Assembly: GCF_008831285.2 (NCBI RefSeq) | Contig: NC_045145.1 | Coordinates: 20,644,802-20,708,801 of the forward strand | Length of the DNA: 64,000 nucleotides | Source of the DNA: Nymphaea colorata | Lineage: Eukaryota; Streptophyta; Magnoliopsida; Nymphaeales; Nymphaeaceae | Direction: 5' to 3' | Shown here: positions 31,741-43,291 of the stretch, in pieces | How the letters are laid out: the number at the start of each line of letters is the position of its first letter | Numbering within the stretch: position 1 is the stretch's first letter | Translations under genes and position numbers: made by a program | Notes under the pieces: model-generated | Seen by the model: only the letters and a program-made list of their open reading frames with translations | What the model was told of the DNA's origin: nothing | Databases searched by the model: none

Positions 31741-32763
31741 GCTAGATTTTTAAAATAAATGTGTGTCAATCCACACCTTGAAGCATGATTAGTTTTGGTT
31801 TTCTTGTATCTGCTAATTAAACACATAAGCATACGGTCTTCGACGAAATCGTAACGATAAGCGTCTTAATTCCGGGACCGGCTCGGGCACTTAATATGCT
31901 GGAATTATCCTGGAATCTATCTCAGGAGGTGGCTTGATCAGTAGGTTAGCTTACGTCGATTGTCATTATCTCTTGTTTAGTCTGACCATAACAAGATGAA
32001 GATGGAGGAGAATTGGCCACCTTGGGGCTCTTTTCTGGATCATTCCACTGACTTCTAAGTCTTCCATATTTGTCGGGTCAGCAACTGTTATCCTATGGGG
32101 TCCACGATCCAGGTTTGGGTTGAGCTGGTTTGGATTTGGATGCACTGCACATGGAACCCAACAGGTTGGACCCAATTTCACTGCTTTGCATTATCCAAAC
32201 CCAAGCCCCACCTTGCAAGAAGCCTTGTTGTGGCTGAGTCTTGGACAAGAATGAGCTCTCTTTGTAATTACAATCTTTAATGATGTATATCAACTCCTGC
32301 TGAGAGTAAAGAATAAAGATCTTTTGTTTTGGCGCTCTAATTCTGCGATTAAGCCGGAAAAGTTCGAGTTAACCGGCGATCTGAACAGCATCATTAGAGA
32401 GGTGAGCAAATTGATCAACAGGCCAAGGCTTAAAAATGTTCGAAAGAACTCAAATGCAGTGGAACTTGGACTTTGAAGCTGTGAACCTGACTTGATCGTA
32501 ACTAAGAACTCATGCACAAGCGGATCAATGTTGTTGATATCGGTTCCTAAAATTAGATCCAAAAATGATGTTCGATCCATTTAGACCCGTTGAAACCTCT
32601 CTTGCACGGCTGCGAGGCGAGGTTTCGTCCACACAAGGGAGCGGACGTGGCAGCCTTCCATTCGTGGGAGCGTTGGGCAAAAAAGGAAGAAATGTTGAGT
32701 CCACGATGGAAGAGACAAAGAAGAACAGCTGGCGATGTGAACTCAGCAGCTGGAACCCACCGC

Positions 32764-32900
32764 CACGTGTCGGTGCCAACGGGACGGCTGTTTAGTCCTG
32801 CCCAATCATTGCTGCACCCTTTCCGGTTTTCGGCCTTCCGGGACCCTACAAAAGGCGAAGAGTTCGCCCCTCTCCAAGCTTGAAGCTAAGCGAAGCCTCT

Positions 32901-32936
<36 letters not shown>
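32764..32936 (+). promoter_or_regulatory. Promoter and CT-rich leader start of the DUF1677 gene
   Basis: In order: a G-box inside GCCACGTGTC (CACGTG at 32764-32769), which matches the ABA-responsive ACGTGTC core; CCAAT near 32802; a TATA-like CTACAAAAGG near 32846; and a (CT)n tract at 32897-32936. Spacing fits transcription starting near 32880 and a leader of about 650 nt before the ATG at 33529. Confidence 0.55.
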
Positions 32937-33528
32937 ATACAGATCTGGGAAGGGATTGGGAAGCGCTAATACAGAAGCAAGGAGGAGGCGGAAGAAGAAG
33001 TCGGAGTGGTGAAGGTGTTTGGGTCGAGATCTGAGGAAGGTGATAATCGATCGGTAGAAATGTACCGGCCAATCACCGGAGTTTCAGCTTGCAAAAGAGA
33101 TTCTGAGGCGGAGGACGCCGTTGTTGTCTGGGAGACGGAGCGGTAGCAGGGTGAGCGAAGAGACGGTTCGGTATCAGGCGGAATTCGATGAAGCCTGAGA
33201 TCGCAAGAGGAGCAGAGCCGTCTCGAGTCTGGAGGTGAGATAAAGGAGATCAGAAACGCAAAGCGAATTTGTCTTCTCTGATTGCTTTTTTGTAGATATA
33301 AGCTGGAATCTGTTTGCTTGAAGGAAGGAAGCTCCTGAGAGAGGAGTAAGAGAACTTCCGTCGAATTTTGGGAAGAGATTGGAAAATTTTTGTATAGAAA
33401 ATATAGTTCGACTGGTCTGAAGAAAGGAATATAGAGAAGCGATCGCGACGAGTAAAGAAATAGAGATCTGCTGAGAAATTGAACTCGATTTCGAAGAATT
33501 CGAGTTAATTTATATATATCTGTGACTG

Positions 33529-33993
33529 ATGGCGCCAATACTGCTGAGCGACGCGCCGGCGCCGGAATCTCATGTGGCGACCATCCCTGTCGCCGGGAAA
33601 TGTGTCGTAGCGGTGGAGCTGGAGGTTGCGGTATGCGACTGCTGCGGATTGCAGGAGGAATGCACCCCTGAGTATGTGGAGATGGTGCGGGAGCGATTCC
33701 ACGGGAAGTGGATCTGCGGGCTCTGCGCCGAGGCGGTGAAGGACGAGGTCTACAGATCGAATCGCTTGATCGGCACGGAGGAAGCCTTGAACCTGCACAT
33801 GAATTTCTGCAAGAATTTCCGGTCGTCCGACCCGGCGACACACCTGATTTCGGCTGTGAGGCAGCTTCTCCGGCGGAGCCTCGAGGGCCCGAGAACTCTG
33901 GGCTCCGCTCCAAGCAGCCCCGTCGCGAAGGGCGGGGTCCGCGCATCCGCCCTGTCGCGCTCCGGGAGTTGCGTACCGACGTTCGCTCGGTGA
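33529..33993 (+). CDS. DUF1677 family plant protein (Cys-rich, zinc-ribbon-like)
   Basis: Single-exon 154-aa protein of the plant-specific DUF1677 family, whose biochemical role is not established. The conserved block is at about 34-95: CDCCGLQEECT (Cys36, 38, 39 and 45), EYVEMVRERFHGKWICGLC (Cys63 and Cys66) and EEALNLHMNFC. The paired cysteines suggest metal binding, which is inference. The tail from about 120 is Ser/Arg/Gly-rich and low complexity. The ATG at 33529 is the first in frame after a stop-containing leader. The gene stands alone, with a GC-rich coding sequence in an AT-rich neighbourhood. AATAAA-like signals follow at about 34012 and 34124. Confidence 0.88.
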   Translation: MAPILLSDAPAPESHVATIPVAGKCVVAVELEVAVCDCCGLQEECTPEYVEMVRERFHGKWICGLCAEAVKDEVYRSNRLIGTEEALNLHMNFCKNFRSSDPATHLISAVRQLLRRSLEGPRTLGSAPSSPVAKGGVRASALSRSGSCVPTFAR

Positions 33994-36900
33994 TGCTGAA
34001 ACAGAAGGGAAAATAAAAGTTCTGCCGACGTTCAATCCCATATTCATCACTCTGTGTTTCATCCATTTATTCTTCAGTAAATTTTGCTTAACAGAGAGGC
34101 TGGGAGGGAAGAGACTCCATACAATAAATCCTCAACCTTCGTGGCTGCTGCTTTTTCTTTTCTCTGTCAAAGTCTCCCCTCTCAACTCTCTGTCTCTGTC
34201 TCTCTCTGTCTCAATCATTGTTGGAATTATTGGAGGGCACCCTTGTAAAATTCTCTCTCTCTTCCTCGTGCCGCCTGGTTATGATTAATATCAAAATAGG
34301 AGGTGAATTACCTTCGCGGTAAGAGGCGAAAAGCATTTATTATATAGTTTCATTGAACGAGCAGCGAAATCGGACAGAGGAAGTTCGTTTCTGCTGGTTC
34401 AAGGCAAAGTGAAAGGCCGTGATCGCTTTGTCTCGGCTAACTTAGTTCGATGCTTCTCTCGAGCACAATCAAAGGCATTCTAGTTTAATTAGCTCACGAG
34501 GAAGTGGGCACTTGTCCATGTGACCGCCATCGAGATAAGAACAAACAACGAGACATTTTGGCTGGGTGGAGTGTGATCTCAACCTGACGAAAGGCTTCCT
34601 TACTCAGGTCGAGTGTTGGAATATTTCTCCCTGGTGAATACAGAGATCTGAATTCTGCGTGCGGGGGGTTCAACTGCACATGACCATACTGTTATTGGAG
34701 AGAACATTCCACGCCTATTCACCCGCCAGTGTGTCCCCTCGGCATTGCTTCACGACAAAAGAAATCTCTTGTTCTGTTCTTCAATCCGGCTTGTACTGCA
34801 CCTATCATTGATGGGAGAGGTGAATCGTGCAGGTGAAAACTAGTGGTGACGTTGTCAACCACGGACTATTTTAACGTTTTAAATTTACGACTACAAAAAG
34901 ATAAAAACTTTTAAAAATCAGTGAAAGTAGGATTTGACCGATGACAGCGGCAGATATATGTGCTCTCGTGGTCCTGAAATCAAATAGTTTTCTGTCTCTG
35001 TTTAGCCGATGGTTTAACATAATAGGCCACTTAAATTCTCGTTAAAAGTTACTTTTTAAGCGAAATATGAACATAAGAACATGTTTATATACGCTAGTTT
35101 AGTATAAAATATCCTTTGGTTTAAACTATTTTCATGAAAAATATCGATTCTTTTACTACCAAAATCTTTTACGGATCTTCACGAGGAAACTAAATACAAG
35201 TTATCTTATTGTCTACTCTATAAATCTTTATTCTTGTTTGGTCATTTAACTTTCATAGAAAGTTGCATGTCCATTTACAAGCATTGATAGCTCATCCAAG
35301 AAGGCGAGAGAGAGAGAGAGATTACCTTAACGCATTGAGTTATGTAATCTATTGACGACCCCTTTAAATTGTTTAATTAGTTCTCATGAATTTTAAGGAA
35401 AACTGATTATATACGAATTTCAATCCTGACTTCCAAAACTTTTTCATATTGTCTTGTTCGAAAAGTGTGCTGGTCGAGCCTTAAGAGAGAGACAAAATCC
35501 CATCTCTCTCTCTCTCTCTCTAAATGATTATTACATGCCCGAGGAAACTTGGGGAGGAATTGGTTGGAGAGATGATGCAATTTTTCTTAGTTGTAAATTT
35601 TGTTGGAGAACAGGTCTGAAGAAGACGATCATTCGAGCGAAGCCTTTTGCTGCTCCTCCTTTTCGGTTTCCAAGAAGCAGGAGCAAGGCCATACAGTACA
35701 ACTCATTTTCTCAATAAAGAAACAGAGAGGTGCTCTCGAATCTCCATGAAAAGTTGCACCGCCAATTTCATAATTCAATTGGGAATCGCCAACTTGCCTG
35801 TTGGAAGGAATTAAGTAATCAGATGTATGAAATGGAGACAGTGAAGAGCGCAGAGGACAAATGAGATTCTTGGAAGTTAAGTTGTTTAATACAATTTAAG
35901 GGCACCGGTGGTTTCTGTAATTGCAGGTATGCGTCAGCTGGATTCTTCAGAAGTTTCGAGGCTTTGTGTGGGGACACGATGCTTTTGTCCAGATCGCAGT
36001 CACATGCTGCCCAAAGGAAAATGCCAAGGCCAAGATAATGCTGAAAAGAAAAAGGATAAATAGTCTCATATTTCCAAGATTTTTTTTTTTAAATGAATCC
36101 TTAATAATGTTCGATTCAACATAATTCGATTAATCCGGCTCCCCTTCAGCTAAAAAAATCCTAACTTCGCCGCTGTCCACAAACTAGCCAATTGCGATCA
36201 AGATCTTTTGGTTAATTAATCCACAGAGGCTTCCGGATCTGTTAGTAATGAAGACCTATGGTGTCATAGATCAATCAAGAGAGATTCAGCAACTAAACAA
36301 AGATTGTTTCTTTAAGTCTCTCTCTCTCACAAGCTACCAACTCAAAAGATAATACAAATAATTAAGTAAACTACGTCAATGAACATATGGACCACAGTTA
36401 CATAGCAAATGAGATTTCTTTCGAGTCAATATCAGGATGTTGAGATGCTGGGAAGGAGATCTTGACGGCATCGCGCGTATTTTCAGGAATTTATGGCTTT
36501 GAAAATCGCATGGTTTAGGAGCGAGATTATCAAAGGTAGTTATCACCGACCATGTAGTTGACAAACATTCAAAGCCGACGGGGTGGTAGAACCGAAGCTC
36601 ATAGTTTAGTGCCGCCGATGGATTGGATTGAGGATCTGGTACCGAGATTTTATTAGTTTTTATAAAAGTTCTACCTCCATCCCTGAAGCGGGTCACCCAT
36701 GGTTTACAATGAATCTGTGGACTTTCTCCTCAACCATCTATTTTTGTCTCCCGCTAAATATTGAAAAGAAAACGAAGATTTTAAATTCTAACAAGTAATC
36801 CAGACCACGAGCGGCATGTGGGAAAGCAAATATAAGCAATCGAGGGATCTTTACATTTTTATTCTGAGTTGAAAACTTGTGTGTAAAGTCAAAGAAAAGA

Positions 36901-38333
36901 AGCCAGCTCGCCATCCATTAGTTTGTCAATGAAAAATGGAGTTAGACCTTGCAGTATCTCGTGTAAAACGTGCATGCCGGTAAAAGAATAAAAAATGATT
37001 TTATATATGTGATTATGCATGGTAAATATATATGTTGGCAGGTGTGGACAATTCTTATTATACCAATTTCTCAATGTTTATTTTTATATTAACATTTTCA
37101 AATATTTGCTCTGTTATATAAATGAGTGCCTCCTCCAATATAGAAATATATGAATGAGTGTGTTTCGATCACTAAGTAACACCAATAAAAATCAAACTAC
37201 AGACAAGTCATCAAATGAGATACTCAGACTAATCATTTATGCTAGATCCCTCGAAACCAACTTTGCATTCACTTTGATCAGAAGAAGAAAAAATAATAAA
37301 AGGAAAAAAAGTTCGTTTTGGTCGGTGGGTTGACGAACGACCACCAAAGCCCTACAAAAAGCAACAGATTCATGCAATAGGACTTCAGGGATGAGATTCA
37401 ATTCGAGTTCTTCAACATGTTCCTCTTTTACCGAAAAATAACTTTTAAGATCATATCAGTAACTTAGAGTGGCGGCGTTCGGACTTACATTCATGGGCAA
37501 GTGTGATGCAATTGCCGCAATTCTTTTCGTACTTAACGTTTGCCTTCATTCATCGGCCCCATGTGCCTTACATAATACGTGCTCATTAATTTCAATTCTG
37601 TGGTCTGTGATCAATCGTACTTGAAATGAAATGAATGAAATAAATAAATAAACAGTGTGTGTGTATATGGAAAGGGCCGGCACTTCTGCCTAGGCAACAC
37701 GTGCACGGCGAAATAGAATATTCTAACGTAAGTCCGGCTAAGTTTTGACATTGGATCAAATAAAAGATTTTCAAAAATAGTAAAAATAAAAAAAAAATAT
37801 CTCCCACGGACGATTAAAGCATAAATCTGTCTTGTTTCTATGTGAACTTGCAGGTAGAATGCACGTGATCTGATTTCCCGTTCAAAATTGTTTTGGACAT
37901 GGTAAATTACTTGAATTTAGAGCAAGTACAACGGTAATTGCTTTTGTATCGGCTAGATAATCCTGCGCATAAACCAGACCCGGCCCTACTGCATGTGGGT
38001 TCAGTCTCTGATATGGCTTCAGCTCATGGAGAAACGAAGGCACAGCAGCAGGAATCTCAGGCCGAGCTAGGAACTTTTCATTGTAAGGGTTGAACTATAC
38101 TTTCAAAATTTTAGCAGGAACCAAAATATAATTTTTCATATTTTTTACATAAATTAAACTAAAATTTATGAAATTTAAAAATATATATATATTTCAAAAA
38201 TCTGAACGAGGCATGGCTTCTGCCGCCCCGGATCTCAAGAACCCGCAAATTGTCCATTGCGTTACTTTCAAGCCAGAATTACTTGCCGTTTGTGAACAGT
38301 ACCATATTATTACTGTTGCCAAAAGTTTCCTAA

Positions 38334-38545
38334 GGGAGTGTTTGATGCTTTGAAATTTTGATAGAAGAATGAAAATTTCATCATCATAATTCATCCTCAA
38401 ACTGAAATAGAATCAAATTTTCAGGTTTCAGTTTCGTAATTCTAGAAACAAAATATGTCATTTGCTTAATAATTCCACTTTTTTTTTATAAATTTGATCA
38501 TTTTGATTCTAAAATTCCATGATTCTAGTATATCAAACACCTCTT
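38334..38545. mobile_element. Tourist-like MITE (212 bp)
   Basis: The left end GGGAGTGTTTGATG and the right end, whose reverse complement is AAGAGGTGTTTGATA, are inverted, with TAA on both flanks. The TIR resembles that of the 390-bp element at 23931-24320, as do interior GATTC/AATT words. Noncoding. Confidence 0.65.
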
Positions 38546-39825
38546 TAAGTATATCGTCATTCCAAAGCTTAGGTACACAACCCCAGAGAAATTCCCCCGA
38601 ACAAATTATCACCCAATTGTTCACTATGTTCAATTTGAATCATTTACACAATTTTGGAATGAAAATCTTGTGATACATTGCAAATTGGTTCTGGAATTTG
38701 ATTTCAACGGTTGGAAAGCCCTAACTTGCAGGCGTTTGGGAATGCAAAATGATATCTTAAATATTCGTCCAATCTTAGATTCAAACAGGCTTACTGCTTA
38801 AAAGATTAGTCTGGGGAACGCATACATGTATTTCGGCTTTGTGTTGTCCTCTTAGCTCATCGCTAAGTAAGTCTTATTCGCCCAAATGTACTACTTGCAA
38901 GGATGAATATGAGTCCCTTTTTCCTATCATATTTGGTTTTCAACTATCTAAAAACTTTCATGCATCTGCAAACATTCGATTCTCAACTCTCTCTCACTCT
39001 CCCTCTTTCTTGTGGTTCATATACTTTTGGTGGCGCATTTGAGAGTAGCACAACAACAGAATCTTTAAGGGCACCTTCTCATCGTCGGATTCTATGACAC
39101 GCTTCGTGCAGCGGATGTCCATTTTGCTATTCGGCTATGACACCATCTTTCGTTTGTTGTTGGGTGACTATGTCATTCTATTTATCTAGTCTTTCCCCAC
39201 CCTTCTTATTCTGTTTTATTGTGTTGTTGTTTTCGTTCTTTTATTTTTTTTTATGGTTTGTTTTTTTATCTAAGGAACTTTTTGACCCAAAATTTTGTTA
39301 TCTCTCTCTCTCTCTCTTTCAAGCCTTGGTAAACATTCTTTGTGACTTTCAGCTTAGAAGAGGCTGCTCCCTTTCTCTAGTCTCTTTCTCTCCCTCTCCC
39401 GTTGAATCTTGCAGGGATTAGGTGGACGCCGTGTTGATTGATCAACTAACGTAGAAAACTGAAGTTGTCAAAGCCACGGTGGGGGTTCGTTAGGTGCAAC
39501 GCCTATGTCAGCTGGGAAGATCTTTTAGAGGTCTGTCACCAACCGTAGGCCTCTCATCTTTAATAGCATTTTGATGGGAATCATACACTAAATTAGTCAT
39601 TTTTTGAGTTTAATACGTTCTTATAGTAATAAAAAAACGATGGCTCTTATGACATTAAATTTTTAATTGTAGAACAAAAAAGTGTTTTCTTATCAACAAC
39701 TATAAGTAAAACATGTTTTATGTTGGATTAGTATTTATAAGCATAGTAGAATGTTCATACTGTGTTTAAAGTCACTTTTGTCAAGAATTTATAAGGTTTG
39801 GTTGTTGTACCTCAACAAAGTAGTT

Positions 39826-39827
<2 letters not shown>

Positions 39828-39867
<40 letters not shown>

Positions 39868-39868
39868 T
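39828..39868. repeat. Compound (TA)n(GA)n microsatellite
   Basis: A TA run passes directly into a GA run. It is the first of three such compound tracts in this window, all in the same order on the plus strand. Confidence 0.9.
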
Positions 39869-40249
39869 ATACATAGCAGATGTGACTAAATCATATAACG
39901 CCATCTGGTGGCCCTGCAGGTTACAACGAAGGGAGAGAGGAACTCATGGGGAGAGAGAAGAAGAACTAGATGTCTAGATAAACTAGAGTCAGCACTGAGA
40001 ACTATTGAGCAACACCCAGCTGACCGCATGGGCAACGTTAGTGTGCGGCGGGGAAGGATTTCCCACCTCTTTCCTCCATGGCTCCATCGATGGAGGAAGA
40101 GGGGAGAAGGAAGGAAACATTCCCCCCACAACACCCCCTCAAAAAAAAAAAAAAAAAAAGAGTCATCTCCTCCGCCCTGCGTCCATCGTGCTGCACAATA
40201 AAATAAAAAAATAATAATACGTCAATTAAAATGATGGATGACTTAGTTT

Positions 40250-40253
<4 letters not shown>

Positions 40254-40315
<62 letters not shown>
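40254..40315. repeat. Compound (TA)n(GA)n microsatellite
   Basis: About 18 TA units followed directly by about 13 GA units, only 390 bp after the tract at 39828. Confidence 0.95.
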
Positions 40316-40318
<3 letters not shown>

Positions 40319-41771
40319 ATGGTTCCCCTTACACTCTACACTCTGCCTCCGAATCAATCCCATATGCGTGCTGCATGCACATGTGCATGATACGAACCTT
40401 AGCTTCTTTTGTCTTTTGTTTTTTAAATAATGAAAACTCAGTGCCAACCGGTTGGAGAAGAAGCACCAGCCTCAATCATATCGAAGCATTCATACCAACC
40501 ATTTGAAGAAAAGAAAAGCGTATATTGAACAAATCAAAGTATCGATTCTTCATCATCGCTGGGGTTGTTGGTGCAAAATTATTGCAATGACTCCTTACTT
40601 GGATCTGAATCAGCGTTAGGGCAAAGTGGGCAACATCGTCATCGTCTACTATTTAATTTATTGCCGGAAGCTCCAGACTTAAATAAACAACTAATATCCC
40701 AAAGCTCCTCTGAGTGTTCGAAGACAAGTCGTAACAAGTTATAAACTAGAAAAAGCACAGGAAACTGAAAGAAAAAATGTATGAAAATGTAGAGAACTAC
40801 AAAAATAATAATAAAGAAACTGCATATGGTTGTGATCTTTATCGTCTAAAACTTCGAAGGCATACCGGATCACTTGATTTGGGTAGAAGCACTATTTCTG
40901 TAAGAATTCGAAGAACGTCTCTGTCACACCAATCTTCTCCGTATTGTTCCATTATTATCACATACTAGATCAATCGTTTGTATCCTGGTAAAGTTATCCA
41001 GGAGTTAAAATTTTTCAAATATAATGAAAATATTGTCCTAATGCAATCATGGAGTGCGTAATCTGGGCTTGCCGAAATGTATCCGCCTGTTTAGACCAAC
41101 AGCTGCTATTTCTTAGCGACAGGCAACAACAATTGATCCTACAGATCAAATTAGAAGCCTTATTTTATAGCTAGGCGTAAAAACTGGAGTTTCCGGAGAA
41201 GAAAACGTCACTCTAGTTGGATCCTTTTATTTCTAACCTGTGAAGAAAGCGACAAACATGATCAAAATTAGTAAAGATTGTGTGTGCCGTTTTGAGTGTG
41301 CAGCTTACATGTGAAGTAAAAGAAGGGGGATGTTTTTGTAATTAAAAGAAACATGTAGTCATTTCACTTTTTTATTTTCATTTTTATCTTATCTTACCAA
41401 AAAGTTTTCTTCTGTATGAACGAGGGAAACTTTAATCATTAACCATACTAACCATACTGGGACCCTAAATTTAGTTCACCAGCGCATATAACCAGACTTA
41501 GAATCAAAATAATATTGTAAAAAGTCGTGTCCACATATAATTGCCGCAAACCTAGCGCTCCCTTTCCCTCTTTTACTTCTTCACGCAAGATCAAAGGGGA
41601 ACATACATAATAAGACGGTTAGTCTCCATAACCAGCACCTACAAAGATGAATCAGACAACATTGCCTGAAACCTAGATCCATGCACACGACGAAGCCTTC
41701 TCACATCCTTCCGATTTTGTGGTCTCAACATGCTACCCAAAAGTGTCCGTCCTCCTCATTGTAAAATCAGT

Positions 41772-41803
<32 letters not shown>
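41772..41803. repeat. (CT)n microsatellite
   Basis: About 16 uninterrupted CT units in intergenic sequence. Confidence 0.95.
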
Positions 41804-41805
<2 letters not shown>

Positions 41806-43013
41806 GATACGTGGTAGAGAAAGTGAAACTGGAAAATAAAAATGAAGAAGAAGAAGAAGGATCTCTCTGGGCATAAAATTTATTTCTGTCAACGAGAATA
41901 AAAAAAATTACCCTGCCACCACATAAACAATAGGTGCCTTTTGTTTTTCTATTTCCTGCAGAGAAGAGGTCCCTTACGTACATCCATATTGAGAAACACC
42001 ACATGCACACCTGCACCGTAAATGTACGAGACAAGCACAGCCCTTAACGCTGCCACTCATCAGAAGTATCGGATTTAATTTATTTGCGGAAGACCACATG
42101 GGATAATAAAGAAAGGCTTCCCTGAAATTCAAACATGCATTGGGATTCCTTTAGCCAAATAAATGCATTGGTTGCCAGGCTCACTACTAAGGTAAACATG
42201 ATGAAGGGCACACAGCTCAATTATCTTGAAAACAATTTGACGTTAGAAGGAACAAAATTTGTCATTAGATGGCATACATTATCAAAATTCGAAATAAAAG
42301 CTCATATGCTGCACCAGAACTATTTTCGAAGTTGGAAAAGAGACAAATTTATAATTCTGGAGCCTTACAGGGTTACACTTCATCAATTGTACATTCAGCT
42401 TAGTAGTTTGTTCGAGTTCAATGCATTGAAGCAAGATGAGTTCGGGCAAAAAATTCAAGAAAATTTTCTTCCCAAATATAACTCATCAGGACAGGCCTTA
42501 CTCATACCTCTACATTCCAGCCTAGACGTCCAAATGATGCACCAAATATACAGGTCTATGATGCAAGATAGATCTATGAAGGAGTAACCAATAAGATAGT
42601 ATCGTAACATGTGGATGGCTTAAATGTAGAGAAAACATCACGCTCATCTTGGTGGGTCAACCAGTAACCTTGCCACCTAACATAATCCTCAAAAAAATTA
42701 GATGAATGGCCCAAAAAAGTCTTTGACCAGACAAACAGGCAGGTTGTTCCCAGTCAGATCCTGCCCACCTAAATAATAAGCTAGGATGGAGCATTGTCAA
42801 TTTAGTTTCAAATACAAATCTGCACCCATATTTGAGCCAAATCAGGTTCTCTAATCTCTAGCCATGCTTGAAACAGGCCAGTGTTTAATCTTATCATTGC
42901 TTGAACACATATAACCATGAACCAAAAGCAAGACAACCATTATCCATCAGAAACATGGACAACAACATGACTAGCATTAATTTTGAAATGACGTGAGCTC
43001 ACCTTGAGATGCC

Positions 43014-43224
43014 CTAGCCAAAATTAATTCCCTGTGCTAGAGGTAGTTCACTTCCATAGTTGATTGTACTGAAAAAAGAAATTTAGATTTTATGGACATT
43101 TTTGTAGAAACTAAAGAATTTTGATTTAACTGCACTTCTAAATGAAACCATACAACAGCTTGTAAATGAGTGAGAAACCAACTTAACAGTAATCGAACAT
43201 CTCAAAGTCCAACCTAAAGAGAAG

Positions 43225-43291
<67 letters not shown>

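Larger units (their letters stand above)
19400..32740. other. 13-kb gene-poor block with nonautonomous transposons and tandem repeats
   Basis: No protein-coding gene is recognised between the CID7 promoter and the DUF1677 promoter. The block is AT-rich, with poly-A/T runs and (TA)n at 31063-31084. It carries the MITE-like elements and tandem repeats listed separately. I saw no long terminal repeats, reverse transcriptase, integrase or transposase motifs. Open frames longer than 80 codons, such as 26645-26950 and 29910-30306, carry no family motif. Confidence 0.6.
33994..43013. other. 9-kb gene-poor block
   Basis: No gene is recognised. It contains GA/CT microsatellites (35307-35321, 35503-35521, 39301-39318, 41772-41803), two compound TA/GA tracts and one Tourist-like MITE. 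A 150-codon ATG-initiated open frame at 42135-42587 (+) has no recognisable domain. The right end should include the 3' UTR of the minus-strand ALDH7B gene. Confidence 0.55.

Noticed and set aside
19400-32740. LTR retrotransposon
   Set aside because: No long direct repeats with TG...CA ends, primer-binding site or pol motifs were seen. The repeats present are short and nonautonomous.
32966-34066. 366-codon minus-strand open frame
   Set aside because: It is antisense to the DUF1677 gene and its leader, rich in Arg/Ser/Pro from reverse-read GA-rich and GC-rich sequence, with no domain. Treated as a shadow.
36376-36696. 106-codon minus-strand open frame
   Set aside because: Starts with GTG, has no recognised motif and lies in AT-rich intergenic sequence.
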